A stretch of DNA of 41,759 nt from the NCBI GenBank assembly GCA_031255595.1, contig JAIRSF010000059.1, positions 1-41,759 of the forward strand. The letters are read 5' to 3'. The DNA comes from Tannerella sp. Lineage in GTDB: Bacteria > Bacteroidota > Bacteroidia > Bacteroidales > Tannerellaceae. Below the pieces are notes generated by a model. The model was not told where the DNA came from, made no database searches, and worked only from the letters and a program-made list of their open reading frames with translations. A program made the translations under genes and the position numbers. Below are positions 18,587 to 28,184 of this stretch, in pieces. Position 1 is the first letter of the stretch. Every line of letters begins with the position of its first letter.

Positions 18587-20404
18587 ATGGAGCAAAAGAC
18601 AACTATCGACGAAATTTTTCTATTTTACCGGACGAAACAAAAGGAACATTCTGATATTCTGCAAACACTCAAAAGAAATATTCATAACACAGGTACACTA
18701 AGACTGTTAGTAATAATCGGTATGATCGTAACGCTTTGGTTATGCCGCGGTTATAGCGTTACGGCGTTAATGGCTGTTGCGGCGGCGTTCCTCCTCCCTT
18801 TCTTCGTACTCGTCGTTTATCATACCGGGTTACACGCCAAACGCGCTTATGAAGAAGGCGTCATTCGTTTATGTGAAAACGAACTGAAAGCACTGAATTA
18901 CGATTTCAGCGCCTTCGACGGAGCTGCGGAACTAACGGATTCTCAACATCCGTTCAGTCTTGACCTGGATGTTTTCGGTGAAAAATCATTGTTTCAAAGC
19001 ATAAACAGAACCGTCACCTTAATCGGCAAAAAACGATTAGCCGGTTGGTTTAAAAATCCCTTATCGAACAAACCGGACATTCTATCCCGGCAACAGGCGG
19101 TAAAAGAAATGTGCACAAAAACCGATTTTCGCCATAACTTTTATGTGACCGGAAAAGAACAGCCGAACAGTGATAAAGATGTTCGGCAATTAAATGAATT
19201 AGCCTCCCGGACAACACATTTTTCCGAAAACCTTTTATGGAAAGCCCTGATTTGGCTGGTTCCTCTCGCATGGATCATAACAATAGCCGCACTCATATGG
19301 ACGAACATGTCGTTCGGCGCGTTCAACGTGATGTTTTTCCTCAGCCTGATCATTGCGAATATACATACGAAGCGCATTACCAAACTGCATCAGACAATGG
19401 ATCACATGAATAAAATGTTGTCCGTATACTCCAAGCTGATGAAACATATTGAAAACGAGAAATTTAATTCCGACACATTAAAAAACAGCCAACAGAAACT
19501 TACCTCGAACGGAGCGGCAGCTTCAAAAACAATTAAAAAATTGTCCGGTATCATCGGCGGGCTTGACCAGCGTTTCAACATGGCGGCTATTATTTTCAAT
19601 CTGCTCTACCTGCGTGATCTGCGCCATGTGATGCAACTGGAAAAATGGGTTAAAACGTATGCCGGCCGTTTCGACACATGGTTCGACGCCCTGGCGGAAT
19701 TTGACGCTTTCTGTTCGCTCGCCAACTTCACATTCAACCATCCCGGCTACATCTTCCCTTCGATTGCAGACACTTATTGTCAAATGGAAGGAAAAGCGCT
19801 GGGACATCCGTTAATCCACCGGGACAAATGTGTCCGCAACGATATCGATATTCCCGGCAATAAATATTTCCTGATCGTAACCGGAGCCAATATGGCCGGC
19901 AAAAGTACGTATCTGCGGACGATCGGCGTAAATTTCCTCTTTGCCTGCATGGGCATGCCCGTCTGTGCCGAATCTCTTAGCGTCTATCCCGCGCACTTAG
20001 TCACAAGCCTGCGAACCGCCGATTCGCTCGTTTCGAACGAATCCTATTTTTTTGCCGAACTGAAACGCCTGAAAATGATCATCGACCTGCTGAATACCGG
20101 CCGGGAACTGTTTATCATTCTGGATGAGATACTGAAAGGAACAAATTCGATCGATAAACAAAAAGGCTCCGTCGCGCTCGTAAAACAGCTCCTGAAAAAA
20201 GGCGCTTGCGGCATGATCGCCACCCACGACCTGACACTTGGCTCGCTAACGGAGATATTTCCGGAAAATATACGGAACAAACGGTTTGAAGCGGATATCA
20301 CAAACGACAAACTAACCTTCACCTACCGGATAAGAGAAGGCATTGCACAAAACATGAATGCAACATTCCTGATGAAAAAGATGGGAATATCCGAGGATGA
20401 ATAG
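18587..20404 (+). CDS. Membrane-anchored MutS-family ATPase lacking the mismatch-recognition domain
   Basis: Start revised to MEQKTTIDEIF; Walker A TGANMAGKSTYLRTIG, Walker B LFIILDEILKGTNS; hydrophobic segments near residues 50-95 and 215-260. Confidence 0.88.
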   Translation: MEQKTTIDEIFLFYRTKQKEHSDILQTLKRNIHNTGTLRLLVIIGMIVTLWLCRGYSVTALMAVAAAFLLPFFVLVVYHTGLHAKRAYEEGVIRLCENELKALNYDFSAFDGAAELTDSQHPFSLDLDVFGEKSLFQSINRTVTLIGKKRLAGWFKNPLSNKPDILSRQQAVKEMCTKTDFRHNFYVTGKEQPNSDKDVRQLNELASRTTHFSENLLWKALIWLVPLAWIITIAALIWTNMSFGAFNVMFFLSLIIANIHTKRITKLHQTMDHMNKMLSVYSKLMKHIENEKFNSDTLKNSQQKLTSNGAAASKTIKKLSGIIGGLDQRFNMAAIIFNLLYLRDLRHVMQLEKWVKTYAGRFDTWFDALAEFDAFCSLANFTFNHPGYIFPSIADTYCQMEGKALGHPLIHRDKCVRNDIDIPGNKYFLIVTGANMAGKSTYLRTIGVNFLFACMGMPVCAESLSVYPAHLVTSLRTADSLVSNESYFFAELKRLKMIIDLLNTGRELFIILDEILKGTNSIDKQKGSVALVKQLLKKGACGMIATHDLTLGSLTEIFPENIRNKRFEADITNDKLTFTYRIREGIAQNMNATFLMKKMGISEDE

Positions 20405-20406
20405 AT

Positions 20407-21633
20407 TCACTCGAAAATATCTACCATCGCCATATAATGGGTATCCGAAACTACCGGACAAAGGGACATATAACCGGAGCGTATTCTTCCATTCTCAAGG
20501 AAAAGAGGCGAAGACAACTGCATCCGTTGATGCTCTTTCAACATGTCGTAAAGATAAATAATACGCAACAATCCATGAGATCCGGGGTATACAAACTGCC
20601 GGCTGAACTGCATGGCGACAAGCCCCATCGTATAACGCAGATTAAGTTCCACAAACGGATGTATGGCATAATTACCTTCACTCGTTTTGTAAATCATCAT
20701 ATCCACTCCCATAAATCCGGTATAAGAACTGCCCAGCGTTTCTTTTAAAACAATGCGCACCTGCTCAACCAGAAACATATAATCTTCGGGCGAAATAAAA
20801 TCGTTAAGACGTTGCAAAAGCAGCTCCTGTGTTCCCAGCATACAACCGACAAACTGTCCCTGGGCCTGCGTTTCAAATATGGATAATCCCACATACTTGA
20901 TATCTCCCTGCCCGTCGGAATAAAATTCCACAGCAAAGTCCAGCGTCTTATCCAGCGCAGGCTCTATGCTAACGGCTCCCTGTTTCTTTAATGCCCCGTT
21001 AATCCAGCTAACGGCGCGATTATCCAATTGTTTTTCGGACAACCAGTACAGTCCGCGCCCCGATGATGAGAAAGGGGTCTTAATTACAAACGGAGGTGTA
21101 TTTTTTAATACATATTTCTCCAATGCATCTACCTCCGAAAAAAACTCCGGTATTTCTATAGAGGGCGTGATCGGAAAAATCTCCTGCAGGCGTTTCAAAC
21201 ATACGGCAGCCGTCTGCCGTCCCGTAAGCGTCGCATACTCGTCTTTCCATTCCGGAACTTCGATATCCATCCCGGCCTGCTTCAACTCATTAAAAGTAGC
21301 AATGCTACGGGGAGAAACACCCCAGGAGGAAGACGTTAAAGGCGGGAGTTTGGGTTTCTCGCCGGCTTTTTTTCGTTTGTACAACTCTTTCATCATCAGA
21401 TTCAAAATCATAGGTGATGACAAATGAGGACGAAATTCTTTCGGCAACGAAGATATAAACTGTGATGATTTCACGTTTCTGACAAGCGTAAAACTCCCCG
21501 CACCTCCATACCAGACAGGTAACAACTCCAGATCTGCAGCCATTTTTTGTACTGTATATGGAGGGGTGTAATGGGACTTGCCCCATAAGATTTCCATCTC
21601 ATGCCCCGGATTAAACAAATGCAATTGTGGCAT
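20407..21633 (-). CDS. Conserved Bacteroidales protein, possible ATP-grasp fold
   Basis: 408 aa; FVIKTPFSSSGRGLYWL, GFMGVDMMIY and HPFVELNLRYTMG resemble ATP-grasp nucleotide- and metal-binding segments. Confidence 0.6.
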   Translation of the reverse strand: MPQLHLFNPGHEMEILWGKSHYTPPYTVQKMAADLELLPVWYGGAGSFTLVRNVKSSQFISSLPKEFRPHLSSPMILNLMMKELYKRKKAGEKPKLPPLTSSSWGVSPRSIATFNELKQAGMDIEVPEWKDEYATLTGRQTAAVCLKRLQEIFPITPSIEIPEFFSEVDALEKYVLKNTPPFVIKTPFSSSGRGLYWLSEKQLDNRAVSWINGALKKQGAVSIEPALDKTLDFAVEFYSDGQGDIKYVGLSIFETQAQGQFVGCMLGTQELLLQRLNDFISPEDYMFLVEQVRIVLKETLGSSYTGFMGVDMMIYKTSEGNYAIHPFVELNLRYTMGLVAMQFSRQFVYPGSHGLLRIIYLYDMLKEHQRMQLSSPLFLENGRIRSGYMSLCPVVSDTHYMAMVDIFE

Positions 21634-21658
21634 TATAAATACTGTATATTGTTTTAAA

Positions 21659-24193
21659 TTATTCTAAATTTTCGTCTATCGCTTCTATTTTCTTAACAAC
21701 TATCTCCATTTCTTCTCTCAGGCGATCTATCTTACGATCCATCTCCTTCAGCAACCCATCACCACCTTTTGAAGATATATTAAAAAAACCTATATTATTC
21801 TCATACGTTTGAAGTTCATTTTTCATCCGTTCATATACCCGCATAAGCCTATCTCTTTCACTATATAGCTTATTCTTACCAACGCCGGCAAGCTCTGTCA
21901 GGTTAGAGCGGAATTGTTGCACACGACGGTCGCGTTCGTTCACCTTTAATCTGTCGAATTGTTTGTCTACCGCTTCGCGGAAAGATTTATACAGTTTATC
22001 TTTTTCCCTGAAAGGAACAAAGCCGATACTTCCCCAATCCGAAATATATTTGCGCAACGTTGAGAGTGCGTCTTCATCCGCCATGTTCTCATCAATCGTA
22101 CGGATTTTCTCTATCAAGGCTTTTTTGGCCTCCAGATTATCATTTTCTTCCGATTTTTGAGAAGACATCTCTTTGTTTTTCTGCTCAAAGAAATAATCGC
22201 ATGCTGCAATAAACTGCCTCCAGACCGATTCCGAGTATTTACGTGCAACCGGCCCGATTTTCTTCCATTCGTTCTGAATTTCGACAAATGCCTTTGTAGC
22301 ATCTTTCCAATCGGTACGGTCTTTCATTGACTCGGCTTTTTCAACAAGCGCCTTCTTCAATTCAAGATTTTTGTCCATCTCCTGTTTGACGGACTTATAA
22401 AACTCACTTTTCTTATTAAAATAAGCATCGCACGCCGCACGAAAACGTTCAAATATTTTTACGTTCTGTTTTTTGGTTGCAAAACCAATTGTACGCCATT
22501 TTGCCTGCAGCGCTATCACTTCTTCGGTCTTTTTCTCCCAATCCCTCATTGTTTTGAGAGCCTCGGAATCTATATGTTCTATTTGTTCGCATATAGCGAT
22601 TTTTTCTTCGAGATTTTTTTCCTCATTGGCTTTCAATGACTCAAAATGCGCCTGGTGCTTTTTGTTTATAACCGTCGACGCTTCTTTAAAACGATCCCAG
22701 ATGGAATCCCGAAATTCCTTGGCAACCGGGCCTATCTCACGCCATTGTTGATGAAGCTTTTGTAATTGATGAAAAGCCGAAACTACGTCCGCTTCGGAAT
22801 CAAGACGCTCAACAGCTTCACACAAAGCGGTTTTCAACTCCAGATTTTTCTTGAAATCATAATCACGAAATTGATTGTTTATTTTTACGATATCATAAAA
22901 ACGCTCATTATAAAGCTGATATTTACGCCATAATTCTTTCGCATAATCCTGGGGAACCGATTTTATTTCCTTCCATTTACGTTGTATTTCACGAAATTCA
23001 TTATAACGTTTATTGAAATCATCCTGACTTTCCGTCAGGGCTTTCAGGCGTTCGATAAGGTGTTGCTTGAAGACATAATTTTCCTCTTTCAGGCGTTCTT
23101 CTTCAGCAGCCATGGATGCACGCTTTTCTTTATACTCGGAGATAAGTGATTTCAATTGTGTTTCGGTTTCATCTTCCGGTATCACAAAAGCATTTTCTTC
23201 TCCACCTCCCTCAAGGAACTCTTTCTTCATTGTTTCCACCTCAATACGGCGGAGTTTGTAATAAGTTTGTTTAAGGACATCCGCCTCATTCCGGGTATAT
23301 CTTTTCGGTTCGGCAACGATCCGCTTCAAGCGTTCTATAATCTCCTGCTTGGTAATAATAGCCAAAGCCACAGCATCTAAAGGCGCAATCATCCCTTCCG
23401 ACACTTCCGGTTCAGGAGCCGCATCTTCGTCCGAAGCGTCTTCCCCGAATTCCTCCGTTACCACCGGCGCTTCCGAATCTGCACTTTCTTCAACTTCCGG
23501 CTCTTCGACAACCGCTTCGACCGGAGTTTCCGATTCAACGCCCGGCGCTTCAACAGCCGCGTCAGCCGAAACTTCCGAATCTGCGCTTTCCTCAACTTCC
23601 GGTTCTTCGGCTACCGCTTCGACCGGAGTTTCCGATTCAACGCCCGGCGCTTCAATAGCCGCATCAGCCGGAGCTTCCGAATCCGCGCTTTCTTCAACTT
23701 CCGGTTCTTCAGCTACCGCTTCGACCGGAGTTTCCGATTCAACGCCCGGCGTTTCAACCACCGCGTCAGCCGGAGCTTCCGAATCTGCGCTTTCTTCAAC
23801 TTCCGGTTCTTCGGCTACCGCTTCGACCGGCGTTTCCGATTCAACGCCCGGCGTTTCACCCGCTGCATCAGCCGGAGCTTCCGAATCTGCGCCCGGCGTT
23901 TCAACCACCGCATCAGCCGGAGCTTCCGAATCTGCGCTTTCTTCAACTTCGGCTACCGCTTCTTCAACGATCGCCTCAAGTGGAGCCGGCGCTTCAACCT
24001 GTTCGTCAACTTCAGTCGCTGTTGCTTCAACGTTTGTTTCAGCTTGGGTTATTACTTCCTCAACCTCTTTGTCGGGTTCGGCAGTTGTTACTTCCGGACT
24101 TACTTCCGGTGCCTGAGATTCTTCCAATTTACCTGTTTCTTCAGTAGATTCTTTTTCTTCTTTAGGCAAATTCGTTTCTTGCGTGTCCATCAT
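21659..24193 (-). CDS. DUF349-repeat protein with acidic, tandemly repetitive N-terminal region
   Basis: Repeated W(R/K)xIGPVxxxxxxxxWxxF helical modules; N-terminal E/A/P-rich repeats. Confidence 0.9.
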   Translation of the reverse strand: MMDTQETNLPKEEKESTEETGKLEESQAPEVSPEVTTAEPDKEVEEVITQAETNVEATATEVDEQVEAPAPLEAIVEEAVAEVEESADSEAPADAVVETPGADSEAPADAAGETPGVESETPVEAVAEEPEVEESADSEAPADAVVETPGVESETPVEAVAEEPEVEESADSEAPADAAIEAPGVESETPVEAVAEEPEVEESADSEVSADAAVEAPGVESETPVEAVVEEPEVEESADSEAPVVTEEFGEDASDEDAAPEPEVSEGMIAPLDAVALAIITKQEIIERLKRIVAEPKRYTRNEADVLKQTYYKLRRIEVETMKKEFLEGGGEENAFVIPEDETETQLKSLISEYKEKRASMAAEEERLKEENYVFKQHLIERLKALTESQDDFNKRYNEFREIQRKWKEIKSVPQDYAKELWRKYQLYNERFYDIVKINNQFRDYDFKKNLELKTALCEAVERLDSEADVVSAFHQLQKLHQQWREIGPVAKEFRDSIWDRFKEASTVINKKHQAHFESLKANEEKNLEEKIAICEQIEHIDSEALKTMRDWEKKTEEVIALQAKWRTIGFATKKQNVKIFERFRAACDAYFNKKSEFYKSVKQEMDKNLELKKALVEKAESMKDRTDWKDATKAFVEIQNEWKKIGPVARKYSESVWRQFIAACDYFFEQKNKEMSSQKSEENDNLEAKKALIEKIRTIDENMADEDALSTLRKYISDWGSIGFVPFREKDKLYKSFREAVDKQFDRLKVNERDRRVQQFRSNLTELAGVGKNKLYSERDRLMRVYERMKNELQTYENNIGFFNISSKGGDGLLKEMDRKIDRLREEMEIVVKKIEAIDENLE
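23454..23950 (-). repeat. 102-bp (34-codon) in-frame tandem repeats within the DUF349 gene
   Basis: gattcaacgcccggc recurs at 23532, 23634, 23736 and 23838 (exact 102-nt spacing); protein unit VESETPVEAVAEEPEVEESADSEAPADAxxExPG. Confidence 0.92.
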
Positions 24194-24290
24194 AAACTTA
24201 TCACTATTTTAAATATACAGGGAACTATCCCTCCGTATAAGAGATACAAAATAAAGAGTTATTTTCGGATTTGCCAAAAAAAAATTAAAA

Positions 24291-24325
24291 AAAATCGCAA
24301 AGAAAGGATATTTCTTTGCGATTTT
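24291..24325 (-). terminator. Rho-independent terminator after the oadGAB operon
   Basis: aaaatcgcaaagaaa ggata tttctttgcgatttt perfect 15-bp stem; T tract on the minus strand. Confidence 0.85.
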
Positions 24326-24348
24326 ATCTAATTTATAACATATTACGC

Positions 24349-25587
24349 TTAACTAAGAAAAGAGATTAAGATACCTGCAGCAACAGCAGAACCGATCACA
24401 CCCGATATATTACTGGACATACAATACTGCAAAACATGATTTTTTGTGTCATATTTCAAAGCGATTTCATTTGCAACACGCGACGCCATGGGTACGGCGC
24501 TCAACCCGGTAGCTCCGATAAGCGGGTTAATTTTCCGTTTCGACCACAGATTCCAGATCTTCACCATACATATACCGGACGTTATAGACAAAGCAAAAGC
24601 AAGGAAGCCGCCGACAACAATACCGATCGTAGTCCAGTTCAGAAAAGAATCGCATGTCATCGTAGCGCCGACACACAAGCCGAGAAAGATCGTCGCCGTA
24701 TTCATAATACTGTTCGACGCCGTATCAAATAAACGGAACGTATCACTTCCGATCTCTTTGATCAGGTTTCCGAACATAAGCATCCCGATTAGCGGAACAG
24801 CCGTAGGCACAAATATGGCCACGAGCGTCGTTACGGCTATCGGAAATATTATTTTTATCACACGCATATTTTTAATATACACAGGCTTGGCCGCTTTTTT
24901 CTCTTCTTCCTTCATGTTGATGGAAAGCTCCTTTTTTGTACAGGTTAATTTTACGACCAAAGGAATAATAACCGGCACCAATGCCATGTACGAATAGGCG
25001 GCAATTGCAATAGGCCCCAGCAGGTGAGGCGCAAGCTTAATTGTAGTAAAAATAGCCGTTGGCCCGTCGGCGCCCCCGATGATTCCGAGCGACGCCGCCT
25101 CTTTAGGGGTGAATCCCATCAATACGGCAATCAACAAGACCGCAAATATACCCATCTGGGCGGCAGCGCCAAAGATGGAAAGGCGAAGATTTCGCAACAT
25201 AGGCCCAAAATCGGTCAGCGCGCCTACTCCCATAAAGATTATAGGAGGAAGAAAACCCGTCTTTATAAGCATATAATACAAAAAATTCATTAATCCTAAC
25301 TCATGCGCAATATCATGCAACGGCATATCCCAGATATTCTTCGTTACACCACTACTCAACATCATATTTCCATCCTGGTCGGCCTGTATGATACCCATTT
25401 CACCTCCCGGAAAATTGGCCAGTAATACGCCGAAAGCGATCGGAACCAGCAGTAACGGCTCATAATGCTTCTTTATACCAAGATACAGCAATACAAATGC
25501 AATAGCATACATAATCAGGAACTGGGGCTTGTCGATGATATCGCCGAAAGCCGTCATTTCATATATTTTCTGAAATAGATTTTCCAT
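24349..25587 (-). CDS. oadB: Sodium ion-translocating decarboxylase subunit beta
   Basis: GGEMGIIQADQDGNM..., GFTPKEAASLGIIGGADGPTAIF, TFRLFDTASNSIMNTATIFLGLCVGATM. Confidence 0.93.
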   Translation of the reverse strand: MENLFQKIYEMTAFGDIIDKPQFLIMYAIAFVLLYLGIKKHYEPLLLVPIAFGVLLANFPGGEMGIIQADQDGNMMLSSGVTKNIWDMPLHDIAHELGLMNFLYYMLIKTGFLPPIIFMGVGALTDFGPMLRNLRLSIFGAAAQMGIFAVLLIAVLMGFTPKEAASLGIIGGADGPTAIFTTIKLAPHLLGPIAIAAYSYMALVPVIIPLVVKLTCTKKELSINMKEEEKKAAKPVYIKNMRVIKIIFPIAVTTLVAIFVPTAVPLIGMLMFGNLIKEIGSDTFRLFDTASNSIMNTATIFLGLCVGATMTCDSFLNWTTIGIVVGGFLAFALSITSGICMVKIWNLWSKRKINPLIGATGLSAVPMASRVANEIALKYDTKNHVLQYCMSSNISGVIGSAVAAGILISFLS

Positions 25588-25592
25588 CAGCC

Positions 25593-27512
25593 TTATTTTA
25601 TTGTCATCAAAACATCGTCTTCAGATACCATATCTCCCGAATTAAAACAAATAGATGTGACAACACCATCGCACTCCGCACTAACGGCATTATAGGTTTT
25701 CATTGCCTCAATATAACATACGGTCTGCCCTTTCTTCACAAGATCGCCTACTTTAACCGGCACATCCGAGGTATTTTTAACCGGGAAAAATTTACCTTCC
25801 AAAGGCGAAAGCAACGCTTCTCCATCTCCCGAAGCGGCATCATCCGGCGAAACCGGTGCGACCGGCGCATTAGCAGGCACCGGGCCGGATGCCACAGGCG
25901 CGGAACCGGAATTTGCCGTATTACCAAAAGCCACCGTAACACGATAAGGTTGCCCGTTGACGTCTACATTTAATACCTGAGGCGTAGTCGGGAAGGCGAA
26001 AGCTCCGGCGGCAGTTTCCGCCTGACGGTCTGCCGTTGCAGATTTTTCTTTCTCTTTTTTACGCTTGGCGACATCCGCCAGAAATTCAACTTTCGCCTTA
26101 CCGGAACGATAAGCCTCATATTGGGCCGGGTGCATTGCATATTCCAACAACTCCTCATCATCTTCACCCACTTCCCAATGCTTCTCATTCATCAATTTCC
26201 GATATTTATCCAAAGCGTCCGGATAATTATCCTGCGGGTTGCCATCAAAAAATTCACGCCCTTCCGCTTTTGCTTTTTCTATAATTTCAGGTGCAAGCTC
26301 TCCCGGCAAACGACCTGCTTTACCCAGTATCATGTCCCAGATATCATCGGCAATCATGCTCCAACGCTCTTTTCCTTTCAGCATTTGCATCACATTCATC
26401 AATGCCAGGTTTTTCACATATTGGCTGAATGGCGTAACTAAAGGCGGATAGCCGACACGCGGCCACACATAGGCCACTTCATCAAATAGTTTTATCAATA
26501 AATCATCCTGTGTCAGAGGCAGTTCGTTTTTCTTTGCACGACTTTTATTGATCGTTTCCAGGTTTGTTTCCAAATCCGCCATCAGGCTACCCATCATTCC
26601 TCCGGGCAAACCGGGGCCTATTAACAACGAATTCATTAATCTGTTTTTCGGGCTGATATATAAGCCCAGGAAATCATCCGAAAATTCCTGAATCATACTG
26701 CGCACCTTCATATAAGCGCTCATATTTATTTCAGGAACCCGATACCCCGCATCTTTAAGCATGGCCTGTACGGTAAGCAAGTCGGCATGCCCTGTTCCCC
26801 AGGAAAGAGGTTCCATTCCCACGTCGATATAATCACATCCGGCGTCGCAGACTTCCAGTATGGAAGCTACGCTAAACCCAGGCCCGGCATGGCTGTGATA
26901 CTGTATGGGAATTTCAGGATGCACCTTTTTGATATCGGAAACAATCTTACCTAACGTACGCGGACGACCGACCCCTGCCATATCCTTAATACAAATCTCA
27001 TCGGCGCCGTTTTCGATCAACTCTAACGCCATTTTTGTATAATATTCAACCGTATGAATCGGCGAATGTGTAATACTAAGCGCACATTGTGAAATCATTC
27101 CGGCATCATGTGCATATTTTATAGACGGTATGATATTTCTCACATCATTCAACCCGCAAAAGGTACGTGTGATATCGGTTCCCTGTATTTTTTTGACCTG
27201 ATAAAAAAGCTGACGCACATCTGCCGGGACGGGACTCATACGAAGCCCATTCAATCCGCGATCAAGCATATGAGTCTGTATACCGGCGTCATGAAACGGT
27301 TTTGTCCAATCACGAACCGCTTTGTTCGGATTTTCCCCGAACAGGAGGTTTACTTGTTCAAAACCTCCTCCATTTGTTTCTACGCGGGCAAAACATCCCA
27401 TTTCTATAATTACAGGCGCTACACGCACCAATTGATCTACACGCGGCACATACTTGCCGGCCGATTGCCACATGTCACGAAAGACTAAGCTGAATTTTAT
27501 TTCTCTACTCAT
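25593..27512 (-). CDS. oadA: Oxaloacetate decarboxylase/pyruvate carboxylase-type carboxyltransferase alpha subunit with C-terminal biotinyl domain
   Basis: carboxyltransferase barrel (ICIKDMAGVGRPRTLG, YHSHAGPGFSVASILE), AP-rich linker, biotin motif CYIEAMKTYNAV. Confidence 0.92.
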   Translation of the reverse strand: MSREIKFSLVFRDMWQSAGKYVPRVDQLVRVAPVIIEMGCFARVETNGGGFEQVNLLFGENPNKAVRDWTKPFHDAGIQTHMLDRGLNGLRMSPVPADVRQLFYQVKKIQGTDITRTFCGLNDVRNIIPSIKYAHDAGMISQCALSITHSPIHTVEYYTKMALELIENGADEICIKDMAGVGRPRTLGKIVSDIKKVHPEIPIQYHSHAGPGFSVASILEVCDAGCDYIDVGMEPLSWGTGHADLLTVQAMLKDAGYRVPEINMSAYMKVRSMIQEFSDDFLGLYISPKNRLMNSLLIGPGLPGGMMGSLMADLETNLETINKSRAKKNELPLTQDDLLIKLFDEVAYVWPRVGYPPLVTPFSQYVKNLALMNVMQMLKGKERWSMIADDIWDMILGKAGRLPGELAPEIIEKAKAEGREFFDGNPQDNYPDALDKYRKLMNEKHWEVGEDDEELLEYAMHPAQYEAYRSGKAKVEFLADVAKRKKEKEKSATADRQAETAAGAFAFPTTPQVLNVDVNGQPYRVTVAFGNTANSGSAPVASGPVPANAPVAPVSPDDAASGDGEALLSPLEGKFFPVKNTSDVPVKVGDLVKKGQTVCYIEAMKTYNAVSAECDGVVTSICFNSGDMVSEDDVLMTIK

Positions 27513-27541
27513 GTTTTTATCGTTTGATTATTCGTATTTTA

Positions 27542-27811
27542 TTATTTCTCTATTTTTGTCACTTTACCCTTACCACCCGTAAGAGTACTTACCGCCGCAA
27601 CAATCGCCGCCGCAGTTTGTTTCGGCAGAGCCTCATGGCCCGTACCGGCAGGTATGTTCCGAACGGCTTTAGGCGCCGCCGTTTCTTCCGGTGCATATTT
27701 ATTCACCAAAAAAATCAGTCCTTTGCCCAGGCCGATAACAAGTAACAATATGGCAAAAACCGTCGACATACCCACAATCATTAATAGCAGTCCTAATTCA
27801 AAATTATCCAT
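27542..27811 (-). CDS. oadG: OadG-family decarboxylase gamma subunit
   Basis: 89 aa, N-terminal TM (LLLMIVGMSTVFAILLLVIGLGKGLI), position upstream of oadA and oadB. Confidence 0.85.
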   Translation of the reverse strand: MDNFELGLLLMIVGMSTVFAILLLVIGLGKGLIFLVNKYAPEETAAPKAVRNIPAGTGHEALPKQTAAAIVAAVSTLTGGKGKVTKIEK

Positions 27812-28184
27812 AACAATGTATTTATAAAGGGATTCATATTATTATTCACGTAAAAGGCAGACAAAAATATAAAAAATGTGCGAAACTGTAACCATTAAGG
27901 GCTTAAAAAAACAAAAAAAGAACTTACGTGTGTCATTTGGATACAAATTTTATCCCATTTATACAAAATCCCGAACCACCCGCAAAAAATCAGATCACCT
28001 GCAAAAAGTTTGCCCTGACGTTCTCACGATGCGATCATCAAAAAAAGTTTATCTTTGTATCCTGTTATTCTTCCAAAATAAAGAAAGCAGAACGTATTTT
28101 GTATGGACATGACCTTAAATAAACGGTTCAAAAAAAACAGCGGTTATGATTCAACAGTTTCTTGCTTCGATGCGCAGGAATCGC

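Noticed and set aside
23454-23950. CRISPR-like array
   Set aside because: Spaced repeats are an in-frame coding tandem repeat with no unique spacers and no cas genes nearby.
23349-24116. 255-aa plus-strand ORF rich in Ser/Ala/Thr repeats
   Set aside because: Exact antisense of the DUF349 repeat region. The 102-bp period is a multiple of three and the repeat lacks antisense stops, so the long frame is a by-product.
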